Source of the DNA: Hyphomicrobiales bacterium
GTDB taxonomy: Bacteria; Pseudomonadota; Alphaproteobacteria; Rhizobiales; JAJFHB01
NCBI GenBank assembly: GCA_021775795.1
Contig: JAJFHB010000509.1
Span: 1 to 6,010, forward strand
DNA: 6,010 nucleotides
Direction of reading: 5' to 3'
Positions 1 through 5,773 of this stretch are shown here, in pieces (position 1 is the first letter of the stretch; each line of letters opens with the position of its first letter). The notes below the pieces were generated by a model. The model worked only from the letters and a program-made list of their open reading frames with translations. It was not told the DNA's origin and did no database searches. The translations under genes and the position numbers were made by a program.

Positions 1-2
1 TG

Positions 3-19
3 CTGACAGATAATGTCAG
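3..19. repeat. Inverted repeat over the regulator's stop codon
   Basis: CTGACA and TGTCAG form perfect 6-nt arms around the 5-nt spacer GATAA. The repeat overlaps the last codon and stop of the LysR gene. Read on the minus strand it could be the stem of a terminator, but only two bases of downstream sequence lie in the window, so a T-tract cannot be checked. It could also be an operator of a neighbouring gene outside the window, or chance. Confidence 0.35.
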
Positions 20-933
20 GAAGACATGTAACCGCTGAACCAGCTTTCAGTTTCCTTTATGGCATTCCGAATCCACAGCCTGAAGGCATGTACGGCTTCC
101 GTATCCGGAATGTTGCTGGGAGATACCAGATAGTAGGCGCCGAAGTGATGAACGTTTGGCAACGGTGCAACCAGCCATCCTTCCTTCAGGGCTTCGGATG
201 TAAGGATCTGGTCACCCAGGGCAAAGCCTTGACCGGAACCCGCAGCTTCAAGGGCAAGGTGACTTTGGAACATCGGGCCCCGCGCCCCACGCGGCAGGGT
301 CACATTTTCCGCATCAAGCCAGTTTTCCCAGTACCGGCGGGAATCTTCATGCAACAGAATATGAATCGAAAGATCCTCCGCCTTGGTCACGGGTTTGTCT
401 TCCAGAAGATCCGGGCTACACACTGGAAACACCAGCGCTTCAGCGAGCAATTCGACATCTACATCCCGCCACGCAGGGGCTCCGCTCGTGCTGAAACGGA
501 TGGCGAGATTCACGTCATGAGCCCGGAAATCCACAAGATCATCATCTGGGTCAATCTCGAGTTCAATATCCGGATAGGCGCGGGAGAATTCTCCTAAACG
601 GGGCACCAACCAGAGGCTGGCGATGGCCTCCTCAGCACTGATGGAAAGCCGTGATCCGCTGGTTGCCTCGAGTATGTCCTGCGTCGCCCTGGCCATTCTG
701 TCGAATGCTGGTGTCAGTTCCCTTTGATATTTGCGTCCGGTTTCTGTGAGCACCACGCCGCGCCCTGTTCGCACAAACAGTTGTGCCTTCAACCACTCCT
801 CTAGGTCCCTTATGTGCCGGCTGATGGCAGCATGAGTGACAAAGAGTTCTTCCGCCGCAACGGTGAAGCTCTCATGCCGGGCGGCGGCCTCAAAGGCGCG
901 CAGGGCTTTCAGTGACGGTAACTTACGTGTCAT
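16..933 (-). CDS. LysR-type transcriptional regulator, GcvA/AmpR-like
   Basis: This is a cytoplasmic DNA-binding regulator of 305 residues, the usual LysR-family length. The winged helix-turn-helix occupies about residues 6-65, with the typical opening LPSLKALRAFEAAARHESFT and the recognition segment THAAISRHIRDLE (33-45). A linker helix follows, then a periplasmic-binding-protein-like effector domain at about 95-293 with the subfamily motif ASLWLVPRLGEF (105-116). That motif and the opening resemble the GcvA/AmpR branch. The ATG at 931-933 is the only sensible start: an in-frame TAA lies seven codons upstream and there is no other start codon between. The Shine-Dalgarno sequence is poor (GTGAG directly abutting the ATG). 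The gene is divergent from the small ORF and the catabolic genes, the classical LysR arrangement, so it probably controls them in response to a pathway metabolite. It may also repress itself through the dyad just upstream. The effector cannot be inferred. Family assignment is very sure; the target is inference. Confidence 0.96.
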   Translation of the reverse strand: MTRKLPSLKALRAFEAAARHESFTVAAEELFVTHAAISRHIRDLEEWLKAQLFVRTGRGVVLTETGRKYQRELTPAFDRMARATQDILEATSGSRLSISAEEAIASLWLVPRLGEFSRAYPDIELEIDPDDDLVDFRAHDVNLAIRFSTSGAPAWRDVDVELLAEALVFPVCSPDLLEDKPVTKAEDLSIHILLHEDSRRYWENWLDAENVTLPRGARGPMFQSHLALEAAGSGQGFALGDQILTSEALKEGWLVAPLPNVHHFGAYYLVSPSNIPDTEAVHAFRLWIRNAIKETESWFSGYMSS

Positions 934-939
934 CTCACG

Positions 940-956
940 TGTAACTTCAGGTTACA
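940..956. promoter_or_regulatory. Dyad with T-N11-A LysR-type box
   Basis: TGTAAC and GTTACA are perfect 6-nt arms around the 5-nt spacer TTCAG. The inner part has the T-N11-A form (T942 to A954) that is the consensus of LysR-family recognition sites. It sits 7 to 23 bases upstream of the regulator's start codon, so binding there would fit autorepression of the regulator and activation or control of the divergent genes. A half-similar element, TTACGTGT (923-930), recurs as TCACGTGT (935-942) 12 bp later and overlaps the start codon. The site assignment is inferred from pattern and position only. Confidence 0.5.
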
Positions 957-977
957 GGTCTCGTGCCAAAATGCCGT

Positions 978-1006
978 TTGTCGCTTCAAAAGGCAAGTGC
1001 CATATT
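978..1006 (+). promoter_or_regulatory. Possible sigma-70-like promoter for the small ORF
   Basis: TTGTCG (978-983) and CATATT (1001-1006) are separated by 17 bases, and each matches the -35 and -10 consensus at four of six positions. A start near 1013 would give a leader of about 28 nt before the small ORF. An alternative -10 is TATTAA (1003-1008) with 19-base spacing. GTGCCA occurs twice on this strand (963-968 and 997-1002), the second copy touching the -10, so regulator contacts here are possible. The match is weak and unconfirmed. Confidence 0.3.
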
Positions 1007-1026
1007 AATCATCAATTCAAGCAGTT

Positions 1027-1031
1027 AGGAG
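1027..1031 (+). promoter_or_regulatory. Strong ribosome binding site of the small ORF
   Basis: AGGAG lies nine bases before ATG 1041, within TTAGGAGAA. It is as good as the ribosome binding site of the aminotransferase gene (AGGAG at 1312-1316). It is the main reason to treat the 35-codon frame as translated and to place its start at 1041. Confidence 0.65.
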
Positions 1032-1040
1032 AACACAACA

Positions 1041-1148
1041 ATGAAATATATCGCAGAAGCATACCTACAGCTTATCGAATCGGTTCTGTTTAAGCCGCAG
1101 TCGATTGAGCCGGCCCATCGCCAGCGCTCCTATCGGTCCAAGCGCTGA
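1041..1148 (+). CDS. Small protein of 35 residues, unknown function
   Basis: This short frame runs ATG to TGA and encodes a 35-residue product whose family I do not recognise. Its first half, from M1 to K18, contains YIAEAYLQLIESVLF, which would form an amphipathic or hydrophobic helix with two acidic residues. The second half, from P19, is strongly basic and hydrophilic, ending RQRSYRSKR with four Arg and one Lys in the last nine residues. There is no signal peptide and no cysteine. Support for translation comes from the AGGAG nine bases upstream, a possible promoter 35 bases further up, and an intrinsic terminator starting 30 bases after the stop. Together these make a compact unit of roughly 230 nt. 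It may be a free-standing small protein, for example membrane- or nucleic-acid-interacting. It may instead be a leader peptide governing the terminator ahead of the aminotransferase gene. Both functions are inference; the frame could still be non-coding. Confidence 0.6.
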   Translation: MKYIAEAYLQLIESVLFKPQSIEPAHRQRSYRSKR

Positions 1149-1178
1149 TGGTCGCAACCACCAAGCCACTAGCAAGCA

Positions 1179-1241
1179 GGCCGCCGCAGTATTGATGTAC
1201 CCAATGGGTTTATCAAATCTGCGGCGGCCTTTTGTTTGTTT
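1179..1241 (+). terminator. Intrinsic terminator with nested three-part stem
   Basis: The outer stem is a perfect 11-bp repeat, GGCCGCCGCAG (1179-1189) with CTGCGGCGGCC (1219-1229), followed at once by TTTTGTTTGTTT (1230-1241). Inside it sit two further paired segments: TTGAT (1192-1196) with ATCAA (1212-1216), and ACCC (1199-1202) with GGGT (1206-1209), closed by the loop AAT. The segments are separated by small symmetric internal loops, so the whole 51-nt region folds as one long rod. The U-tract shows it works for plus-strand transcripts, ending the small-ORF message. There is no A-run on the other side, so it is not bidirectional. Read-through or regulated escape would be needed to reach the aminotransferase gene from the upstream promoter. 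Confidence 0.9.
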
Positions 1242-1323
1242 GGCCCATTTTCTTCAGGCTCTGGCGGCAATTCTTGCTAACATGCGCTCAACAATTGGCT
1301 AGCTTAAGCGCAGGAGCGGAAGC

Positions 1324-2691
1324 ATGGATGCAAACAGTTCGGGCACAAATGCCACAGTAGGCAGCCTCGTACTTGGTTTTTCGAATCTCCGTGAGACGAG
1401 AAACGAGCGCCCGATGGTCGTTTCAGGCGGTGACGGTGTGTTCATCGTTGACGAGAACGGCAAACGCTACATTGAAGCCAACTCATCATTCTACTGTGCG
1501 GCTCTTGGCTACAGTAACGAACGCCTGGTCGCTGCCGCCGAAAAGCAGATGCGGGAAATGCCGTTCTATGTGTCGGGGCTTCACCGCACAGTTCCGGTCG
1601 CGATGGAACTGGCTGAGCGCCTGGCAGAACTGGCCCCGGTTAAAGACGCCCACGTTGCATTCGGCAGTTCGGGTTCGGAAGCCAATGATTTTCTCATCAA
1701 GTTTATCCGCTACAGAAACGTCTTCCTTGGTGAACCGCAAAAGCGGAAAATTATTTCACGCCTTGGTGGCTATCACGGCGGCACAAACATGACAGCGTCC
1801 CTTGGAGGTTCAAAAAGCCTTCACGACTCTTTTGCTTTGAACATGGACGACCACATCTTCATTTCACAGCCGAACTATCCGCAGAATGCTGAAGAAGGTG
1901 AAAGCCAGGACGAATTTGTCAACCGTCTGGTGCTCGAGCTGGAAGAGGCCATAATCTCTGCCGATCCCGGCACTGTTGCCGCATTCATCGCAGAACCCAT
2001 TTGTTTTGCTGCCGGTTTCTATCTGCCGCCGTCAACATATTTCACACGCGTGCAGGAAGTGCTGAAACGCCACGGCGTATTGTTCATCGATGACGAGGTC
2101 ATTACCGGCTTTTGCCGAACCGGTAACATGTTCGGGGCAGAGACATTTGAGCTCGAACCCGATTGCGTTACGACCGCAAAAGGAATGAGCGCTGCATTTT
2201 TTCCGATCTCGTCGCTGATCATGTCCGGCGACATTTACAATGATCTGGAAAGGCACTGCGATGAGCATGGGTTCTTTGCCCATGGCAGCACTTATTCAGC
2301 TCATCCTGTAGGTGCTGCAGTGGCACTGGAAGTCCTCAACATCATTGAGGATACCAATATGCTCGAGCATGTACGCGCCCGAAGCCAGACGTTTGCGCAA
2401 CGTATGAACTCCTTCAGGCAGCATCCATTGGTTGAAGATGTCCGGACCTGTGGTCTGTCGGGGGCCATTCAGCTCAGGTCGGAACAGAGGGGCGGTGGGG
2501 CAACAGCAGCTTTGACCGGCCCTAGTAAATTACTTGCAGCGGCCAGCGTCGACCGTGGTGTGCTCATCAGGATGAACGGCCCCAACGCCATTTTCTGCCC
2601 ACCGCTGATCATCAGTGACGATGAAATCGAAGAAATGTTTCAGCGCTTTGAGGCGGCCTTAGGCGATGTGGAAGCAGAGAAAGCGGCCTGA
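1324..2691 (+). CDS. Class III PLP-dependent aminotransferase (omega-transaminase type)
   Basis: A cytoplasmic fold-type I transaminase of 455 residues, normal for the family, that moves an amino group from an amine or amino acid to a keto acid. PLP-site motifs appear in order: GSSGSEAN (114-121) for the phosphate, YHGG (150-153) stacking on the ring, AEP (223-225), DDEV (256-259) with Asp257 as the pyridine-nitrogen ligand, and Lys286 in TTAKGMS as the Schiff-base lysine. HGSTYSAHP (320-328) follows, with Thr323 from the partner subunit. Arg416 in RGVLIRMNG is in the place of the flexible arginine that receives substrate carboxylates in omega-transaminases. All catalytic residues are present. 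The ATG is supported by AGGAG seven bases upstream. A weak -35-like TTGCTA (1274-1279) precedes it in the 82-bp gap after the terminator, but I see no convincing -10. Its neighbours suggest catabolism of an amine or non-standard amino acid; the substrate cannot be told from sequence. Confidence 0.95.
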   Translation: MDANSSGTNATVGSLVLGFSNLRETRNERPMVVSGGDGVFIVDENGKRYIEANSSFYCAALGYSNERLVAAAEKQMREMPFYVSGLHRTVPVAMELAERLAELAPVKDAHVAFGSSGSEANDFLIKFIRYRNVFLGEPQKRKIISRLGGYHGGTNMTASLGGSKSLHDSFALNMDDHIFISQPNYPQNAEEGESQDEFVNRLVLELEEAIISADPGTVAAFIAEPICFAAGFYLPPSTYFTRVQEVLKRHGVLFIDDEVITGFCRTGNMFGAETFELEPDCVTTAKGMSAAFFPISSLIMSGDIYNDLERHCDEHGFFAHGSTYSAHPVGAAVALEVLNIIEDTNMLEHVRARSQTFAQRMNSFRQHPLVEDVRTCGLSGAIQLRSEQRGGGATAALTGPSKLLAAASVDRGVLIRMNGPNAIFCPPLIISDDEIEEMFQRFEAALGDVEAEKAA

Positions 2692-2712
2692 GCAACCAGT
2701 GCTGGCTGTGTT

Positions 2713-2743
2713 TTGAAGGCTCCTAAAAGCGATTGTAATCGCT
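2713..2743 (+). promoter_or_regulatory. Palindrome and possible internal promoter before the ligase gene
   Basis: AGCGATT (2728-2734) and AATCGCT (2737-2743) are perfect 7-nt arms around GT, forming a 16-bp palindrome in the 78-bp gap after the aminotransferase gene. Within it, TGTAAT (2734-2739) matches the -10 consensus at five of six positions. TTGAAG (2713-2718) is a possible -35, though the 15-base spacing is short. No T-tract follows, so it is not an intrinsic terminator. If real, a repressor bound here would cover the -10 of a promoter serving the ligase and crotonase genes. Confidence 0.3.
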
Positions 2744-2769
2744 GTGTTCGGCTCTAAACTCCCGAACTT

Positions 2770-4899
2770 GTGTTTACCCCAAGTCGGTACATTCCATTGA
2801 ATCTGGACCCTCTCTTAAAACCTCGTTCGATTGCGATTGTGGGCGCCACCGAGCGGCCTTCCATCCCAAGGGCTCTCGCAAGTTCACTTAAGAATTTCGG
2901 ATATGAGGGCGGCATCTACCCGATCAATCCGAAGTACGACGAGCTGTATGGGCATCAGTGTTTCCCGAACTTGAGTGACCTGCCGGCTCCACCCGATGTC
3001 GCCATTTTTTGCATAAGCCGTGAACGGACACAGGAACACTTCCGGATGTTGCCTGGCAGTGGCGTTGGCGCTGCCGTGATCTATGGCGGCGGGTATGCCG
3101 AAAGCGGTGAAGATGGTCAGATGTTGCAGGATGAACTGTCAGCGCTCTGCCACGAAGCGGGTATCGCACTCATGGGCCCGAACTGCATGGGTGGAATTTC
3201 ACCCTGGAACCGATCCGCAACTTACATGACTGAAATGACGGATGTGTCCCGTTTGTGTGGAAACGTCGGGCTGATCTCCCAAAGCGGTTCTGTCACTATT
3301 GGCCTGATTTCCGATCTGAGGCGTTTCGGTTTCTCCTACATCATATCGTCAGGCAATGAAGCCGCAGTGCTCTCGGCTGAGTATATGGACTATCTCATCG
3401 ATGACCCGAAAACGGGCGTCATCGCGCTTTTTCTCGAATCTGTCCGGGAACCAGAACGCTTTGTTGCAGCACTTGATCGCGCTGCCGATGCAGGAAAGCC
3501 TGTCGTTGCCCTCAAAGTCGGCAGAAGTGACCGGGCACAACGCTCCATCATGAGCCATACCGGTAGCCTTGCAGGTGGCAGTGAGGTGTTTTCCGAAGTG
3601 CTGCGTGCACACCGTGCCATTGAAGTGCGCGACATTGAAGAAATGACAGAAGTGCTTGCGGTTTGTCAGGGCAGTTCCTGGCCGGCTGGCCCCAGGTTTG
3701 CGGTCGTTACTGCTTCAGGGGGGCACGCAGAACTCATTTTGGATACAGCAGGTGTCCTCGGCGTACAGTTGCCGCCGCTGTCGGACAAGGTGCGTTTGGA
3801 TGTCGAGACTGTGACTGGCAATCTGACGGGTGATGGGAATCCGGTGGATGCTTGGGGGCGAGGGGAATTCTCGGTAAATCTCGCTCATACTTTGAGCGTC
3901 TTGCGGAATAGCGGTGACTATGACGCCCTTGGTTTGTGCATGGACATAAGCGAGTGGGACCCGTTCGAGCACACGGTTGTACAAAATGCCATTGTCCAGC
4001 TGTTGGATAGCGGAGGGCAAGGCGATGTGCCACATTTCATGATGAGTACGCGGCCAGGTGGCATGACAGCAAACCTGTGCAGACAGATAGGGGATGCCGG
4101 GCAATGTGTAGTCACCGGGATACGGCCCGGCCTGTTTGCGCTCGACAAGATGGCCTGGTGGGCGACGGCGAATGCCATGGCGCGGGCGCCGCAGAAAACG
4201 GGTGATGCGGACACAAACGGCGCCTGGGGAAACTTGCCTGAAAGATCATCGATCAATGAAGCGGACGCCAAAGTACTGTTCAATGAGGCAGGACTACCTT
4301 GTGTAAAAGAACTGATGGTGGTGTCGATCGATGATGCAACACACAAGGCGCAAACCATTGGTTACCCTTTGGTGCTGAAGGCTTACGGCGATGCTATCCC
4401 TCACAAAACGGAACTGGGTCTGGTTGAGCTTGGGATTTCAAACGAGGTTGAACTGCAAGCGGCTTGGGATCGCCTCGAAACAAGGCGCAACAAACTCGAA
4501 CAACCCCGTGACGTTCAGGGATATTTGCTACAGTCCATGATTTCAGGCGGGGTTGAAGTGTTCGCCGGCGTCACCCGTGATCCTCAATTCGGCCTGACAA
4601 TGGCGTTTGGTCTTGGTGGAGCTGCAATCGAACTCCTGGGGGATTTCGCTTTACGGCTTCTACCCCTTGCCGAAGGTGATGCCGAGACGATGATCAGTGA
4701 AATCCGCGGACATGTTCTGCTCGGCCCTGTGAGAGGACGTCCCGCGGCCGATGTGGCAGCACTCGCTCATTGTCTTTATCAGTTGTCTGACTTTGTGATG
4801 GCAAATGAAGCACGAATTTCGGAGATTGATCTCAATCCCATAAAAGTCCTCGTTAAAGGTGAGGGGTGTTGCATCGTTGATGCCCTTATCGTGCCATAG
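2770..4899 (+). CDS. ADP-forming acyl-CoA synthetase, fused alpha and beta subunits
   Basis: A single 709-residue chain of the ADP-forming acetyl-CoA synthetase/succinyl-CoA ligase superfamily. It makes acyl-CoA from a carboxylate, ATP and CoA through an acyl-phosphate and a phosphohistidine. Domain order: a Rossmann CoA-binding domain (about 12-135, LDPLLKPRSIAIVGATERP at 12-30); ligase-type domains (about 155-465) with SQSG (170-173) and the phosphorylatable His263 in SHTGSLAGG; a variable linker (about 470-495); and an ATP-grasp domain (about 495-709) with HKTELG (545-550), FGLGGAAIELLGD (613-625) and EIDLNP (685-690). The start is GTG: an in-frame TAA lies at 2755-2757, no ATG precedes the conserved N-terminus, and TTG at 2797 is the alternative. 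No Shine-Dalgarno is visible, unusual beside its well-endowed neighbours. The crotonase gene starts 15 bases after the TAG, so the two are surely cotranscribed. The acid substrate is unknown; homologues are often labelled acetate-CoA ligase without proof. Confidence 0.94.
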   Translation: MFTPSRYIPLNLDPLLKPRSIAIVGATERPSIPRALASSLKNFGYEGGIYPINPKYDELYGHQCFPNLSDLPAPPDVAIFCISRERTQEHFRMLPGSGVGAAVIYGGGYAESGEDGQMLQDELSALCHEAGIALMGPNCMGGISPWNRSATYMTEMTDVSRLCGNVGLISQSGSVTIGLISDLRRFGFSYIISSGNEAAVLSAEYMDYLIDDPKTGVIALFLESVREPERFVAALDRAADAGKPVVALKVGRSDRAQRSIMSHTGSLAGGSEVFSEVLRAHRAIEVRDIEEMTEVLAVCQGSSWPAGPRFAVVTASGGHAELILDTAGVLGVQLPPLSDKVRLDVETVTGNLTGDGNPVDAWGRGEFSVNLAHTLSVLRNSGDYDALGLCMDISEWDPFEHTVVQNAIVQLLDSGGQGDVPHFMMSTRPGGMTANLCRQIGDAGQCVVTGIRPGLFALDKMAWWATANAMARAPQKTGDADTNGAWGNLPERSSINEADAKVLFNEAGLPCVKELMVVSIDDATHKAQTIGYPLVLKAYGDAIPHKTELGLVELGISNEVELQAAWDRLETRRNKLEQPRDVQGYLLQSMISGGVEVFAGVTRDPQFGLTMAFGLGGAAIELLGDFALRLLPLAEGDAETMISEIRGHVLLGPVRGRPAADVAALAHCLYQLSDFVMANEARISEIDLNPIKVLVKGEGCCIVDALIVP

Positions 4900-4914
4900 A
4901 ATGGAGCCGAGCCC

Positions 4915-5730
4915 ATGAGTGATGATCTGGTTCTCTACGAACGTGATGATCAGGTGAGTATTCTGACACTCAACCGCCCTGAAAAGCTGAATGCCATCTC
5001 ACCTGAGCTTCGACAGCAACTGGTGGATGGTTTCGTTCGCGCCGAGGAAGATGATGAAACCTGCGTCGTCGTACTGCGGTCAAATGGCCGTTCCTTTTGC
5101 GTCGGATATGATATCGGCGGGAGTGCCGAGCCACGTGAGACCAGGTACGATGCCCTGTGGTGGCACGAATATCTTGGCGATTGTCTGAAGTTCGAAATGA
5201 TGCCCTGGTATCTGCGCAAACCGGTTGTTGCATCTGTACACGGACATGCGGTTGGCGGCGGTTGCGAGCTTGCAATGTTCTGCGATCTGACAATTGCTGC
5301 AGACACCTGTCTGTTTGGCGAACCGGAAGCTCGTTTCTGTGAATCCGGACCAGCCATGGTCATGCCCTGGATCATTGGTTTCAAGCGCGCCCGCGAGCTT
5401 CTTTATTTCGGAGATATGATTGACGCTCAAACAGCGCTCGATTACGGCATGGTGAACCGGGTGGTGCCGGCCGAGGAACTGGTTGAGGCGACCCTGAAAT
5501 ACGCCAAGCGTTTGAGCCTCATCGGCCGGGAAACGCTGGCCGCAACGAAGCTTGCCGTAAACAGAGGTGCCGATGCATCGGGTTTTCGCACGGCCATACA
5601 AAGCGGCCTGGATGTTCTGGCGCCTCTTTATGCTTCCAAGACCGAAATCAATGAGCAGTTTGAAAAACTGGTGCGCGAGGAAGGTCTTGGCGCGGCGCTC
5701 AAATGGCGTCGTGGGCAGTTTGCGGAGTAA
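4915..5730 (+). CDS. Enoyl-CoA hydratase/isomerase (crotonase) family protein
   Basis: A cytoplasmic crotonase-fold enzyme of 271 residues acting on an acyl-CoA thioester. The N-terminal signature LTLNRPEKLNAIS (17-29) is intact. The oxyanion hole is formed by FCVGYDI (61-67) and GHAVGGGCELA (110-120). Both acid-base glutamates of classical hydratases are present: Glu118 in GGGCE and Glu138 in GEPEA, 20 residues apart as in rat mitochondrial hydratase (Glu144/Glu164). Two features differ from short-chain enoyl-CoA hydratases: an extended, aromatic-rich segment at about 70-100 (LWWHEYLGD, MMPWYLRKP), and ESGPAMVMPWIIG (143-155) where the usual glycine-rich PGxGG(T) loop stands. These shape the acyl pocket, so the substrate is probably not a plain short-chain enoyl-CoA. 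The start is supported by GGAG eight bases upstream. It is the last gene of the plus-strand run, and its gap from the ligase gene shows translational coupling or at least cotranscription. Hydration is the likeliest reaction; isomerase, dehydratase or lyase activity is possible. Confidence 0.93.
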   Translation: MSDDLVLYERDDQVSILTLNRPEKLNAISPELRQQLVDGFVRAEEDDETCVVVLRSNGRSFCVGYDIGGSAEPRETRYDALWWHEYLGDCLKFEMMPWYLRKPVVASVHGHAVGGGCELAMFCDLTIAADTCLFGEPEARFCESGPAMVMPWIIGFKRARELLYFGDMIDAQTALDYGMVNRVVPAEELVEATLKYAKRLSLIGRETLAATKLAVNRGADASGFRTAIQSGLDVLAPLYASKTEINEQFEKLVREEGLGAALKWRRGQFAE

Positions 5731-5773
5731 CAGGGGTTATTCCGGGAATCCAGGTCACGACAATTCCGTAGGG

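Noticed and set aside
13..597. Open frame of 194 codons on the plus strand, opposite the LysR gene
   Set aside because: It is antisense to a clear LysR gene, has no ribosome binding site or recognisable domain, and its open length follows from the codon usage of the real gene.
836..1093. Open frame of 85 codons on the plus strand across the divergent promoter region
   Set aside because: It overlaps the LysR N-terminus antisense, runs through the control region, and is out of frame with the small ORF that has the strong ribosome binding site.
1105..1302. Open frame of 65 codons on the plus strand after the small ORF start
   Set aside because: It reads straight through the intrinsic terminator hairpin and U-tract, lacks a ribosome binding site, and its product has no recognisable features.
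2696..2714. CCAG-TG-CTGG followed by TGTGTTTT as a terminator after the aminotransferase gene
   Set aside because: The stem is only 4 bp with a 2-nt loop and the T-run is short and delayed; it would not terminate efficiently.
3715..4358. Minus-strand open frames of 99 to 146 codons inside the ligase gene
   Set aside because: They lie opposite the strongly conserved ADP-forming ligase sequence and resemble no protein family; they are reading-frame shadows.
5080..5601. Minus-strand open frame of 173 codons inside the crotonase gene
   Set aside because: It is antisense to a gene with all crotonase motifs intact and has no start signals of its own.
5739..5749. ATTCC-G-GGAAT dyad in the convergent gap as a bidirectional terminator
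   Set aside because: The arms are 5 nt with a 1-nt centre and no T-tract follows on either strand; no convincing terminator is visible between the convergent genes.
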